From Candidatus Izemoplasma sp. (GTDB lineage: Bacteria; Bacillota_I; Bacilli_A; Izemoplasmatales; Izemoplasmataceae): a stretch of DNA of 64,000 nt. The notes under the pieces are model-generated. The model had not been told where the DNA came from. It saw only the letters and a program-made list of their open reading frames with translations, and ran no database searches. The translations under genes were made by a program, and so were the position numbers. The DNA lies in NCBI GenBank assembly GCA_036172455.1, contig JAXKVY010000001.1, forward strand, positions 434,001 through 498,000, read 5' to 3'. Numbering within the stretch: the stretch's first letter is position 1; every line of letters starts with the position of its first letter. Below, piece after piece: positions 1 through 8,379 of the stretch.

Positions 1-2024
1 CCGTCTTGTTTGTATAATACGTTACCATCTTGGTATGGAACAACTGTTAATGTGATTACTTGTCCGTCGTATTGTACTAAATTAGATTGGTTTGAATAGT
101 ATGTTTCAATAACTGCGCCAGAAACACCATATAGATTAATATAATCTAATTCGTCACCATCGTAAATAGCTTCAACTTCAGCTGTAATTTCAACGGGTTG
201 TCCTTTAGCTACAACGTTATTAGCAATACCTTCAACAGTACCATCTATTGTCGTTGGTAATGCCGCATCGCCAGCCGTAATTTCCCATGATACAGGATTT
301 GCTTGGCTTAATCCGCTATAACTACCATAATATCCAATTAACTCTACAGTATCTCCTTCAGTAAGATCATCTGCGGATAAATCAGTATCACCAAAGGCAA
401 ATCCATATCCTGCATAAACAAACATATGGTCTGTTCCGTTCGTTAAGAAGAAACCGTAGAAATCAATGTATGAAACTGTCCCAGTAATTTCAAAGTATTC
501 ATCATCACTTAAGTTTAATGCTTCCCCAATAGTTAATGTTGGTGGCACAACTACCTCAACTGTTGCGGTTCCTGTCTCAGTACCTTTAGTAACAGTTGCG
601 GTGAATGTCACGGTTACTTCAGTTGCTTTGTTTGCAACAAAGACACCTGCATCAGTAAATACTGATGTGTCGCTACTTGCCCAGTTTGAATATGTTGTTC
701 CATTATTACCTGTTGTAGGTAAGGTAATGTCAGAAGTTGTTGCTTCTGGGATATTTGGTACATTGTTTGCGTCAGCTGTAACAGCTTCTGCATCAGTTAG
801 AAGTACTTCAATATCATCTGCTGTACCATCGAATAAGACCATAACACCATCATCTGAGTGATCTGTATAATAGGTAACATCTAATATGATTTCTACACCA
901 ATTTTAGTTTCTAATATATCCATACTTGATCCTAAGCTTGCATAGTAGAATAATAATCTGTCTCCGTCTTCATCTTCTAAATAAAGATTGTCATATCCAT
1001 CACTGTCAACGTCTTCAACAACGGTACCAGTAACAGTAAAGCGCATACCATGTACTAAAGGATCGCTTGAGTCAAGATTTAGTATTTCATCAATTGTTTT
1101 AACTGTTGCGGTTAAATCGTTTGTTCCATCACCAGCAGTAACAATTGATTCTTCTGAAATGTCACCTACTTGATACAGAGTATTGTATTTAGAATAAAGC
1201 CCTTCAACAAATACTTCATCACCAATATTAGGTAGCGGATCCAATTCTGTTCCATAAACAGCAAATGCATTTGTTCCATCAGTTAAGAAATACCCTCTAG
1301 AAAATACACTACTTACTGTTCCTTGGAAACTAACTGGATTACCTACTGTTTCTTCAATGATATTAGCAACAACTGTGTAGTGTGCAACAGCCATTTCTTC
1401 AGCAACAATAATTTCAAATTCTTTTGTCACTGATTCATCATTTAATGTGATAGTTGCCGTTAATGTAACAGCGGCATTTCCTTCACCTGATTCAGGGCGA
1501 GTAACTGTACCATCATTTGCAACAACGGTTGGTGTGTCAGATGCCCATGTAACTGTTGTACCATGTGCACCGGTTGCTGGCAATGTGATATCTGAAGATA
1601 CAATACCAGTAACAGGTAACAATAAGGCTTCTTTTGCTAACATGACTTTATCTAAGTCAGTCATAGTATCAGAAGCTAATACGGTTACTTCGAATGTCTC
1701 GGTTAAGGTTTCTTCCCCTAACGATACATACGCTGTTAGTGTCACTTTTTGGTCCCCTTCATAATACATTGGGACAGTGACTGTACCATCATCAGCAATA
1801 TAATCTGTATTGCTTGATTCCCACGAAATTTCAACATCGTTGACCTCAGTGGTTGGTAAAATTAAATCGTCGCTAGTTGTTTCTGGAATCGCAAGATTTG
1901 TAACTGCTTCGCTGATATCTTCTAAAATTTCTTGCGTTGTAGGCCCATCATCTGTTGGGTTACATGCAGATAATGTGACTGCACCCATAACAACTAACAC
2001 AAATGTTAATAACTTTTTAAGCAT
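1..2024 (-). CDS. Large multi-domain surface lipoprotein (Ig-like and OB-fold modules), partial at the left edge
   Basis: The frame is open from the ATG at 2024 to the window edge, about 674 residues, and the C-terminus is missing. The N-terminus is a lipoprotein signal: two Lys, a hydrophobic stretch and a lipobox LSAC with Cys21. The visible part alternates two module types. Atrophied bacterial Ig-like repeats with the pattern 'DITLP...TWxSxxxxxxxxDGTVTxP' lie at about 30-115, 117-200 and 396-475. OB-fold-like modules with 'FxGTVSxxxxxGYFLTDGT' and 'VFVEGLY' patterns lie at about 205-290, 300-395, 485-560 and 575 onward. A GGAGG ribosome site precedes the start. It follows the nuclease lipoprotein gene by 20 bp, so they are probably co-transcribed. 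Tandem OB folds of this kind occur in YhcR- and ExeM-type extracellular nucleases, so a catalytic nuclease domain beyond the edge is possible, but none is visible here. Confidence 0.82.
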   Translation of the reverse strand, partial: MLKKLLTFVLVVMGAVTLSACNPTDDGPTTQEILEDISEAVTNLAIPETTSDDLILPTTEVNDVEISWESSNTDYIADDGTVTVPMYYEGDQKVTLTAYVSLGEETLTETFEVTVLASDTMTDLDKVMLAKEALLLPVTGIVSSDITLPATGAHGTTVTWASDTPTVVANDGTVTRPESGEGNAAVTLTATITLNDESVTKEFEIIVAEEMAVAHYTVVANIIEETVGNPVSFQGTVSSVFSRGYFLTDGTNAFAVYGTELDPLPNIGDEVFVEGLYSKYNTLYQVGDISEESIVTAGDGTNDLTATVKTIDEILNLDSSDPLVHGMRFTVTGTVVEDVDSDGYDNLYLEDEDGDRLLFYYASLGSSMDILETKIGVEIILDVTYYTDHSDDGVMVLFDGTADDIEVLLTDAEAVTADANNVPNIPEATTSDITLPTTGNNGTTYSNWASSDTSVFTDAGVFVANKATEVTVTFTATVTKGTETGTATVEVVVPPTLTIGEALNLSDDEYFEITGTVSYIDFYGFFLTNGTDHMFVYAGYGFAFGDTDLSADDLTEGDTVELIGYYGSYSGLSQANPVSWEITAGDAALPTTIDGTVEGIANNVVAKGQPVEITAEVEAIYDGDELDYINLYGVSGAVIETYYSNQSNLVQYDGQVITLTVVPYQDGNVLYKQD

Positions 2025-2044
2025 TCGTTGTTTCCTCCTTTTTT

Positions 2045-3499
2045 TTAATTAAACTGTATGTCTTCTACATTTGTTAACATAATTTGATAATCACTCATAT
2101 AACGGCTTAACGGTCCTGTGACTGTGATTGAATCTCCGACTGAGAATAAATCTTGTGTAATATCGGTAGGAGCATTTTCTGCCACACGGATATCCACTTT
2201 ATTGCCATTTATATCTTCTGCGGTAATCGTAAAGGCCCCGTCGTTACCTTCATATATAGTTGTGATTGTTAAATCTTCCACTTGTAACAAACTTCCGATA
2301 TGGTCATCTGTTATCTCTGGAATTGTCACGAGATTTGGTGATACCGTATTATCTCTACTGATTACTTGTGAGTAAGGATCTCGTGTTTGATAATTGGAAA
2401 CTTGTACTGCTCCTGTATCTTCATCTGGATAATATGTGACTGTTACACCAGATATGAGAACTTCGTTCCCGACAGATAAGTCCGGTGCCCATGATCGATT
2501 ATACACATAGACGCCAAAGTCCCCTTGTTGGATAAATGCCGCACCACCTAAGGTTCTTGATACAATTCCTTGAATAGCAACCTTGCGGCCATAATATAAT
2601 TCTGAATTCGTCACAAGTTCTTCTATGGTAATTTGCACACCTTCTAAGCTGTAGTCATAATTAGGGTCTTCTTCTCCCCACACACGTCTACCACTAAACT
2701 GGACTCTTAAATTTACATCGAATATTAATTGGCCATAAAGTGTTTCTAAACTCCCTTTTGCTTTTGAATATGCTAACTCGACAAGTTCTAAATTGAGTAA
2801 GCGACCATCATACCATACCCATGACAGGTACCGTTCACCATAACTATCTAAGCGACCTGTATTTGGATCTGCTTGTAAAACAATCGTGTCAGCATTAGTT
2901 AATTTATCACATGTAAAATTGCTGGCTGCTTTTCCCCATGGTTCAAATTTTGCCGTTGATTCTGGGGTATCAATACCTAAGAATCGTGCTGAGAATGAGA
3001 CACCATTTTCTTCAAATATAGCGGTGTCACCATCAACACAACGCACGAGAGATACTTCTCCTACACCATCTGGCAAAAAGTCTGAGTTCTCGTAGGAGAA
3101 GTCCATAGTCAGTGCATCTGTTTCATCCGTATTCAGTTCAATAACTTCAGGGACTTCGTCTGCGACCACAGTAAAATCATACGCTTTGGTTATTACAGTA
3201 TCTCCTTTTTGTAATGTCAATAACAAGGTCACTTGTTGATTGCCTTGGACATATGTAGGGATTGTAACCTGGCCATTTTCATTAAGAAACTGTGGTTTAT
3301 TGGAGTGCCAAGTTGCTGTCACGCCTTCTTCATCTATAGTAGGTAACGTTATATCTGAATTAATCTCCGTTTCTTCAAAAGTAATTGAAGAGCGTATATC
3401 ATAAAGGACATCACTATCACTTGGTTGGTCTTGCACACATCCAACTAATGTTATGATTAGTAATAATAAAATATTCCCTAAAGCAATTTTCTTAAACAT
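2045..3499 (-). CDS. Surface lipoprotein with staphylococcal nuclease (TNase) domain and OB folds
   Basis: This 484-residue lipoprotein has lipobox LVGC with Cys21, so it should be anchored to the outer face of the membrane. An Ig-like module occupies about 32-115. A thermonuclease (SNase) domain spans about 148-275 with its active-site set intact: Asp156 and Asp158 in VDGDT, Arg172, Asp177-Thr178-Glu180 in DTPE, and Arg223 in the YGER segment, which carries one extra residue compared with the usual YGR. Two OB-fold-like modules follow at about 285-380 and 395-480. The predicted role is calcium-dependent cleavage of DNA or RNA outside the cell. It lies 22 bp behind the ABC transporter binding-protein gene and 20 bp ahead of the next lipoprotein, with no terminator visible in either gap. 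The nuclease assignment is strong; the link to nutrient uptake is inferred from position. Confidence 0.9.
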   Translation of the reverse strand: MFKKIALGNILLLLIITLVGCVQDQPSDSDVLYDIRSSITFEETEINSDITLPTIDEEGVTATWHSNKPQFLNENGQVTIPTYVQGNQQVTLLLTLQKGDTVITKAYDFTVVADEVPEVIELNTDETDALTMDFSYENSDFLPDGVGEVSLVRCVDGDTAIFEENGVSFSARFLGIDTPESTAKFEPWGKAASNFTCDKLTNADTIVLQADPNTGRLDSYGERYLSWVWYDGRLLNLELVELAYSKAKGSLETLYGQLIFDVNLRVQFSGRRVWGEEDPNYDYSLEGVQITIEELVTNSELYYGRKVAIQGIVSRTLGGAAFIQQGDFGVYVYNRSWAPDLSVGNEVLISGVTVTYYPDEDTGAVQVSNYQTRDPYSQVISRDNTVSPNLVTIPEITDDHIGSLLQVEDLTITTIYEGNDGAFTITAEDINGNKVDIRVAENAPTDITQDLFSVGDSITVTGPLSRYMSDYQIMLTNVEDIQFN

Positions 3500-3521
3500 A
3501 AAATCTCACACTTTCTATTAA

Positions 3522-4961
3522 TTAAGCTCCTAATTGACGGACCATATCGTCAATAACTTCTTGAGCACTATATCCACCGAATAATGCCTCCATCGCGACA
3601 CCTGCTTGGAAACGAGCATCACTTGATGTCACAGCACCAGCAAATGCTGGGTCATACTCAAAGTATTCGTATTGCGCATAGGCTGCTTGTGCAGCTAATG
3701 ATGAATAATATAAACTATCAGTTGGATCATCAATTTCTAAGAACGCTTGATAATCTGCTGATTGAACACCGCTATGACGAACTGGCAAGTATCCTGTTTC
3801 CATCGCCCATGCTGCTGTATTTTCAGCTTTTGTTAAATATTTAATTAATAACCAAGATGCTAGACGTTCAGCATCTGTTGTATTACTCATAATCGCAATA
3901 TTTGGTCCTTGTTGTACTGCTGATTTATTGTCTAAGTCATATTGAGGGATCGGTAAGACACCAACATCAAATTCTCCACTTGGCGGTATGTTATAGTTAA
4001 TTCCTGCAGTAGAACCGACACTCATACAGACATCTCCAGCGATAAAGTTATTTGATCCGTAACTTTCATTCCATGCCAATGGTAAGCTGAATGTATTATC
4101 TTCAAAACGTGTCTTAACATACTCTAGCATATCAATTGTGTTTGCGTTATCAACTAAGATTTCACCTTCTGAATTTGTATAGCCACCATCCCACATACGA
4201 ACACTGTTAATAAAGAAGTTACTTGCCGAGTCAAAGTTTAATAAATATTGACACTCATCTGCAACATTAGATCCTGGCACATAATTTTCATTAACTAAAG
4301 TATCTGCCCATGTATCTAACATATCCCAAGTAATAATCTCATCTTGTGGTACTGTAATTCCTGCTGCTGCAAACTTATCCTTATTATAAACCATCATTTC
4401 TGTTGATTTTGAATAAGGGAATGAATACATATATCCTCCAGCATATTGTTTGTTTTCAGCTAAATATGATTCAATAAAGTCGTCTAAGTTTACACCATAG
4501 TTTTCATCATAAATGAAATCATCTAATGGAATAACAGCGTTTCCTTTTAAGTATCCAGCAACGTGATCTGGATATCCAACTACCATCGTAGGCGTATTTC
4601 CTGCCGTAATAGCATTTAATGTATTACTACGAATTGTATCATAGTCACCTTGTGAAATTGCTTCGACAGTAACATTTGGATAATCTGCTTCGAACTCATC
4701 AATGAATTCATTTAATAATGCTCCTTTACTTTCACCATATACATGCCAGAACGTTATAGTGATTGGCTCATCTGGTAAAGCATCTAAAACATTAATGATA
4801 CCTGGCGCACCTTCAATTGCACCGCCACCTTCGTCCAAACAACTAACGTGGTTTGGATACTCGGCACAATCTACTTGATAAGGGTCATCTTCGATTTGAA
4901 CACACCCTGTGAGTCCTAATGCGAAGACAGTAATAAGTAGTAAAGATAAAACTTTCTTCAT
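3522..4961 (-). CDS. Extracellular solute-binding lipoprotein of a CUT1-type ABC importer
   Basis: The 479-residue product has a lipobox LTGC with Cys20 and the fold signature of family 1 binding proteins: 'ITFWHVYGESKGALLNEFI' near 68-86, then 'GNTPTMVVGYPDHVAGYL', a central 'TWDMLDTWADTLV' and a C-terminal 'WLLIKYLTKAENTAAWAMETGYLPVR'. It captures a solute outside the membrane and delivers it to the two permeases encoded just upstream in the operon. Family members usually bind oligosaccharides or glycerol phosphodiesters. The substrate cannot be read from the sequence, and the nuclease lipoproteins encoded directly downstream raise the possibility of a nucleic-acid-derived ligand. Confidence 0.9.
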   Translation of the reverse strand: MKKVLSLLLITVFALGLTGCVQIEDDPYQVDCAEYPNHVSCLDEGGGAIEGAPGIINVLDALPDEPITITFWHVYGESKGALLNEFIDEFEADYPNVTVEAISQGDYDTIRSNTLNAITAGNTPTMVVGYPDHVAGYLKGNAVIPLDDFIYDENYGVNLDDFIESYLAENKQYAGGYMYSFPYSKSTEMMVYNKDKFAAAGITVPQDEIITWDMLDTWADTLVNENYVPGSNVADECQYLLNFDSASNFFINSVRMWDGGYTNSEGEILVDNANTIDMLEYVKTRFEDNTFSLPLAWNESYGSNNFIAGDVCMSVGSTAGINYNIPPSGEFDVGVLPIPQYDLDNKSAVQQGPNIAIMSNTTDAERLASWLLIKYLTKAENTAAWAMETGYLPVRHSGVQSADYQAFLEIDDPTDSLYYSSLAAQAAYAQYEYFEYDPAFAGAVTSSDARFQAGVAMEALFGGYSAQEVIDDMVRQLGA

Positions 4962-4990
4962 TATTCTCCTCCTATAATTTTTATATATTT

Positions 4991-5878
4991 TTATCCTTTG
5001 ATTCCACTTCGTGAAACACCACGCATAATGTATTTCTTAAGGAATAAGAATACGATTAAGAGTGGTAATGTTACGATAAGAGCTGCTGCCATTTGTTGAC
5101 TGTAGTTAACTATACCAAAGAAATCTTGATAAGCTTCTCGGAGTCCATTGGTTACTAACGGATACGGTCCAGCAACTAATTTTGGCCAGATATAGGCACT
5201 CCATGTCCCCATGGCATTTAAAATAATAATCGTAATGATTGTTGGTGATGCGATTGGCACCATAATTTTCCATAGGTATTTCCAATCACTTGTTCCGTCT
5301 ACCTTCGCAGCTAAATATAACTCATCTGGAATTTGTTTAAACGCTTGTCTTAAGAAGAACAAGTAAAATACACTTGTCATAAACGGCATTGTTAAGGCTA
5401 GCATTGCTTCGAGTTGAGTTTGCCCAACAGATTGATACCATCCTAAATTTGATACCGTAATATAATTGGTAATAACAAACATTTCACCTGGAATCATCAT
5501 CGTAGAGATTAACGCAAGAAACAAAATGTCACGTCCCTTAAAGTTTAATCTCGCAAATGCAAATGCGGCAAAAATGGTTGTAAAAATTGTTCCAATCGTT
5601 GAAATAGCTGCAACCGCAACAGTTCTTAACATATATTCCCAATACGGGGCAGCCAACCAAGCTGAAGTATAGTTTTCAATTATCCGTAATTCTTTAAATC
5701 CAATAAATAAACTTGGCGGAACTTCTGTTCTTACTTGTTCAAAACTCTTAAATGAGGTTAATACCATCCAATAAAATGGAATTAAAACAAAGATGGCAAA
5801 TCCAACTAAAAAGGTGTAAACAAAGACTTTAAAGATAATTGTACGGATACGTGTTCTATTCATTGTATTATTTTCCAT
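4991..5878 (-). CDS. ABC sugar-type importer permease, MalG/UgpE family
   Basis: This is a 295-residue integral membrane protein with about six hydrophobic segments. It carries the inner-membrane permease EAA loop as 'YLAAKVDGTSDWKYLWKIMVP' near residues 190-210, which docks on the ATPase. The N-terminal 'FYWMVLTSFKSFEQV' is typical of the MalG/UgpE partner of CUT1 importers. It is the second permease of the operon, 12 bp after the MalF-type gene and 29 bp before the binding-protein gene. A typical length and complete motifs suggest a functional protein. Confidence 0.93.
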   Translation of the reverse strand: MENNTMNRTRIRTIIFKVFVYTFLVGFAIFVLIPFYWMVLTSFKSFEQVRTEVPPSLFIGFKELRIIENYTSAWLAAPYWEYMLRTVAVAAISTIGTIFTTIFAAFAFARLNFKGRDILFLALISTMMIPGEMFVITNYITVSNLGWYQSVGQTQLEAMLALTMPFMTSVFYLFFLRQAFKQIPDELYLAAKVDGTSDWKYLWKIMVPIASPTIITIIILNAMGTWSAYIWPKLVAGPYPLVTNGLREAYQDFFGIVNYSQQMAAALIVTLPLLIVFLFLKKYIMRGVSRSGIKG

Positions 5879-5890
5879 ATTAAGCGCCTC

Positions 5891-6808
5891 CTAGAAGTGT
5901 ACCCGTCGTTTACTAATTTGCATCTGAACTAATGTGAAGATCATCGTGATGCTAAATAAGATGATTGACGCTGCCGCAGCTTCACTCATTTTACCTGTCG
6001 CATCCGCATGCGCTAAGGCATCATACACTAGTCCAACAATTGTAATCAACGAATCCTTTGATAACGTTCCTGGTGGCCGTAAAGTTTCACCAAACATACC
6101 AACAATAGTGCGATATGCTTTGAATGCGCCAATAAATGACGTTACGGTAATATAGAAAATCATTGGTGATAATAGTGGAATGGTAATTTTCGTTAAGACA
6201 CGTCGACGTGGTGTTGCATCTACTCGTGCTGCATCATAATATTGTTTATCAATACTTTGTAGTCCACTAAGGAATACCATTATTTTAAAAGCTAGTCCAC
6301 CCCATACTGTATAAACTAATAAGGCAAACATTGCGTTATTCCATGATGCATTTAGTCCAACCCAGTTAATAGGGTTGATGCCAAACCATCCAAGAATAGT
6401 GTTTAATAATCCATAATCCGCATGGAAAATGAATGCAAATGCCATCCCAATCGCAATCGCATTGGTTACATATGGTAAGAAGAATATCGTTTGAAATGCC
6501 CCCTGTAACTTTTTAACAGAGTTTAACGCAACACTGATTAAGAGTGCCACCATAACACTAATTGGCACACTGACAAATGTGATAACACTGGTATTTTTCA
6601 TTGCAATCACAAAATCAGGATCTGTAATAACGTTCTTAAAGTTTCCAAATAGGGTATATCCTCTAGCACTTCTTAATAAAAACTCATAATCTTTTAAGAA
6701 TGCTAGAAAGAATGCATTAAATAAAGGATAAAAGGTAAATACACTGAGCAACACCATTGCTGGTGCAAGGTAGAATAAGGCTTTTAAATTACTCTGTTTT
6801 TCGAGCAT
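5891..6808 (-). CDS. ABC sugar-type importer permease, MalF/UgpA family
   Basis: This 305-residue membrane protein begins with 'LFYLAPAMVLLSVFTFYPLFNAFFLAF', the usual first segment of MalF/UgpA permeases. It has an EAA loop 'YYDAARVDATPRRRVLTKITIP' near residues 195-215. It forms the translocation pore with the product of the next gene. Its ATG shares one base with the stop codon of the upstream ATPase gene (TAATG), so the two are translationally coupled. Family membership is clear; the substrate is unknown. Confidence 0.93.
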   Translation of the reverse strand: MLEKQSNLKALFYLAPAMVLLSVFTFYPLFNAFFLAFLKDYEFLLRSARGYTLFGNFKNVITDPDFVIAMKNTSVITFVSVPISVMVALLISVALNSVKKLQGAFQTIFFLPYVTNAIAIGMAFAFIFHADYGLLNTILGWFGINPINWVGLNASWNNAMFALLVYTVWGGLAFKIMVFLSGLQSIDKQYYDAARVDATPRRRVLTKITIPLLSPMIFYITVTSFIGAFKAYRTIVGMFGETLRPPGTLSKDSLITIVGLVYDALAHADATGKMSEAAAASIILFSITMIFTLVQMQISKRRVHF

Positions 6809-7869
6809 TATAGTCGTTCCCCGGTGTTTCTATTAAAAACGAACATCTTTTCTTCATCGATATTAAACTTAACTTTATCGCCAGGTTTAATTCGATGTCT
6901 TGCATCAACAATCACACGATAAGATTTGTCTTCATCTTCAAAGTTCTTGATAATTAGTGTTGTATCTCTACCTATTGTTTCTACCATATATACTTCTAAC
7001 TCAAGTGCGCCTTTTGGATCAATATTAAATCCTTCAGGACGAATACCAACAACAACGTCTTGGTTTTTAGCCACCTTTCCACCAATTTTAGCTCCTTTTA
7101 CAAAAACTTGATTGTTTTTGATTTGTCCTGGCATAATGTTAATTGGAGGTGTTCCTAAGAATTTTGCAGCAAATAAGTTGTATGGATCATCATAAACATC
7201 TTGCGGTTCCCCGACTTGTTGTTTGACACCAAAATCCATTAATACAATCTCATCACTGATACTCATTGCCTCTTCTTGATCATGGGTAACAAAAATGGTT
7301 GTAATCCCTGTTTCTCTTTGAATACGTTTAATTTCTTCACGAGTTGCTAGACGTAAGCGTGCATCTAAGTTACTTAATGGTTCATCTAATAGTAAAACAC
7401 GTGGTTTTTTAACAAGTGCTCGCGCAATCGCAACACGTTGTTGTTGTCCACCTGATAGCTGTTTAGGTTTGCGGTCCATAAGTTCACCAATACCAACTAG
7501 ATCAGCCATTTCTTGTGCACGTTGTAACGCTTCTTCCTTAGGTACTTTTATATTCTCTAACGGAAACATAATATTTTGGCGTACTGTCATATGCGGATAA
7601 AGCGCATAGTTTTGGAAAACAAGTCCAATACCACGGTCTTCTGGAGCCATTTCCGTTACATCTTCATCACCAAAATAAATACGGCCTTCATTCGGTGTTA
7701 ATAACCCTGCAATCATATAAAGTGTGGTTGATTTACCACAACCACTTGGCCCTAATAACCCGATTAATTTTCCTGATGGAATAGTGATATCAAGTTTGTT
7801 AACGGCGACGGTTTCTGACTTATCCTTTGCCTGAAATATTTTCGTAATTTCCTTGAGTGTAATCTCCAT
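6808..7869 (-). CDS. ABC importer ATPase, MsmK/UgpC/MalK family
   Basis: The 353-residue ATPase shows Walker A GPSGCGKST at 40-48, signature LSGGQ at 138-142, Walker B with catalytic Glu163 in LLLDEP, a switch His in VTHDQ, and a C-terminal OB-like TOBE region (about 245-350) typical of CUT1 ATPases. It powers the importer encoded by the following three genes. It is the first gene of the operon, with an AGGAGA ribosome site a few bases upstream and a promoter about 40 bp upstream. MsmK-type ATPases can serve several importers, so it may not be exclusive to this system. Confidence 0.95.
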   Translation of the reverse strand: MEITLKEITKIFQAKDKSETVAVNKLDITIPSGKLIGLLGPSGCGKSTTLYMIAGLLTPNEGRIYFGDEDVTEMAPEDRGIGLVFQNYALYPHMTVRQNIMFPLENIKVPKEEALQRAQEMADLVGIGELMDRKPKQLSGGQQQRVAIARALVKKPRVLLLDEPLSNLDARLRLATREEIKRIQRETGITTIFVTHDQEEAMSISDEIVLMDFGVKQQVGEPQDVYDDPYNLFAAKFLGTPPINIMPGQIKNNQVFVKGAKIGGKVAKNQDVVVGIRPEGFNIDPKGALELEVYMVETIGRDTTLIIKNFEDEDKSYRVIVDARHRIKPGDKVKFNIDEEKMFVFNRNTGERL

Positions 7870-7907
7870 TTTATCTCTCCTAAAATTATTTTCATTTTAA
7901 CATTACA

Positions 7908-7952
7908 TTATACAACAAAATCAGTTGATTTAAAACAGTATTTTCGAAAATA
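7908..7952 (-). promoter_or_regulatory. Promoter of the ABC importer/nuclease operon with a palindromic candidate operator
   Basis: On the minus strand a consensus TATAAT occupies 7913-7908, with no good -35. Immediately upstream, at 7939-7952, is a perfect 14-base palindrome, TATTTTCGAAAATA. Its position next to the promoter of a nutrient-uptake operon is typical of a regulator binding site. No regulator gene is adjacent, so the protein that would bind is unknown. Confidence 0.5.
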
Positions 7953-8001
7953 AATTAATATGAAAGTTTGGTTAATTTTTGTTTGGGCTTTATAAAAATG
8001 A

Positions 8002-8030
8002 AAAAGAGACAAATGTCGATTGTCTCTTTT
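8002..8030 (-). terminator. Intrinsic terminator of the small membrane protein gene
   Basis: An 11-bp stem (8002-8012 with 8020-8030) and a 7-base loop are followed on the minus strand by a T-rich run. It sits just past the stop codon at 8034 and separates this gene from the importer operon. Confidence 0.8.
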
Positions 8031-8033
8031 CTT

Positions 8034-8300
8034 TTATCCTATTATTGAATCTAGAAAACCTTGGTTATACATAACCCATAATCCAAACAGTACAGCTACA
8101 ACGATAATAAGCTTTGATAATTTTTTAATTAATTCAAAGGTTCCTAAAATAACGATGATTACGAGTGCTAGTGCACCTACAAGCTGTTCAATTGCACTAA
8201 GCGCCATAACAAAATCATACCCTTGAGTAATATATCCCTCAATATTTAGCGAATCTAAAATCGGTTGTAAAAAACTTGGAACTTCAATTAATAAGTTCAA
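8034..8300 (-). CDS. Small membrane protein of unknown function (TTG start)
   Basis: I do not recognise this 88-residue protein. It has an amphipathic N-terminal third and two hydrophobic segments at about 41-58 and 64-79, separated by a short basic stretch (KKLSK). This suggests a hairpin in the membrane. The start is TTG at 8300, chosen because AGAGGTGG lies six bases upstream and no in-frame ATG exists nearby. The gene has its own -10 box and its own terminator, so it is a single-gene unit. It follows recR, the position held by yaaL/bofA in Bacillus, but I see no resemblance to BofA. Confidence 0.65.
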   Translation of the reverse strand: MNLLIEVPSFLQPILDSLNIEGYITQGYDFVMALSAIEQLVGALALVIIVILGTFELIKKLSKLIIVVAVLFGLWVMYNQGFLDSIIG

Positions 8301-8333
8301 TTCTATCCACCTCTTCTTTTTCTCTATAAATCC

Positions 8334-8342
8334 ATTATAACA
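8334..8342 (-). promoter_or_regulatory. Extended -10 promoter for the small membrane protein gene
   Basis: On the minus strand the sequence reads TGTTATAAT, an extended -10 (TG-n-TATAAT), about 35 bp upstream of the TTG start. No clear -35 is visible. Confidence 0.5.
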
Positions 8343-8379
8343 AAAAGAATGTGTATATCTTATGAATTTTGTTATTTTT

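Noticed and set aside
466-2052. Several plus-strand open frames opposite the large lipoprotein
   Set aside because: They are Ser/Thr/Val-rich antisense shadows of the repeat-rich minus-strand gene, lack ribosome sites and match no family.
8034-8300. Possible BofA, because bofA follows recR in Bacillus
   Set aside because: Hydrophobic pattern and sequence do not resemble BofA; position alone is not enough.
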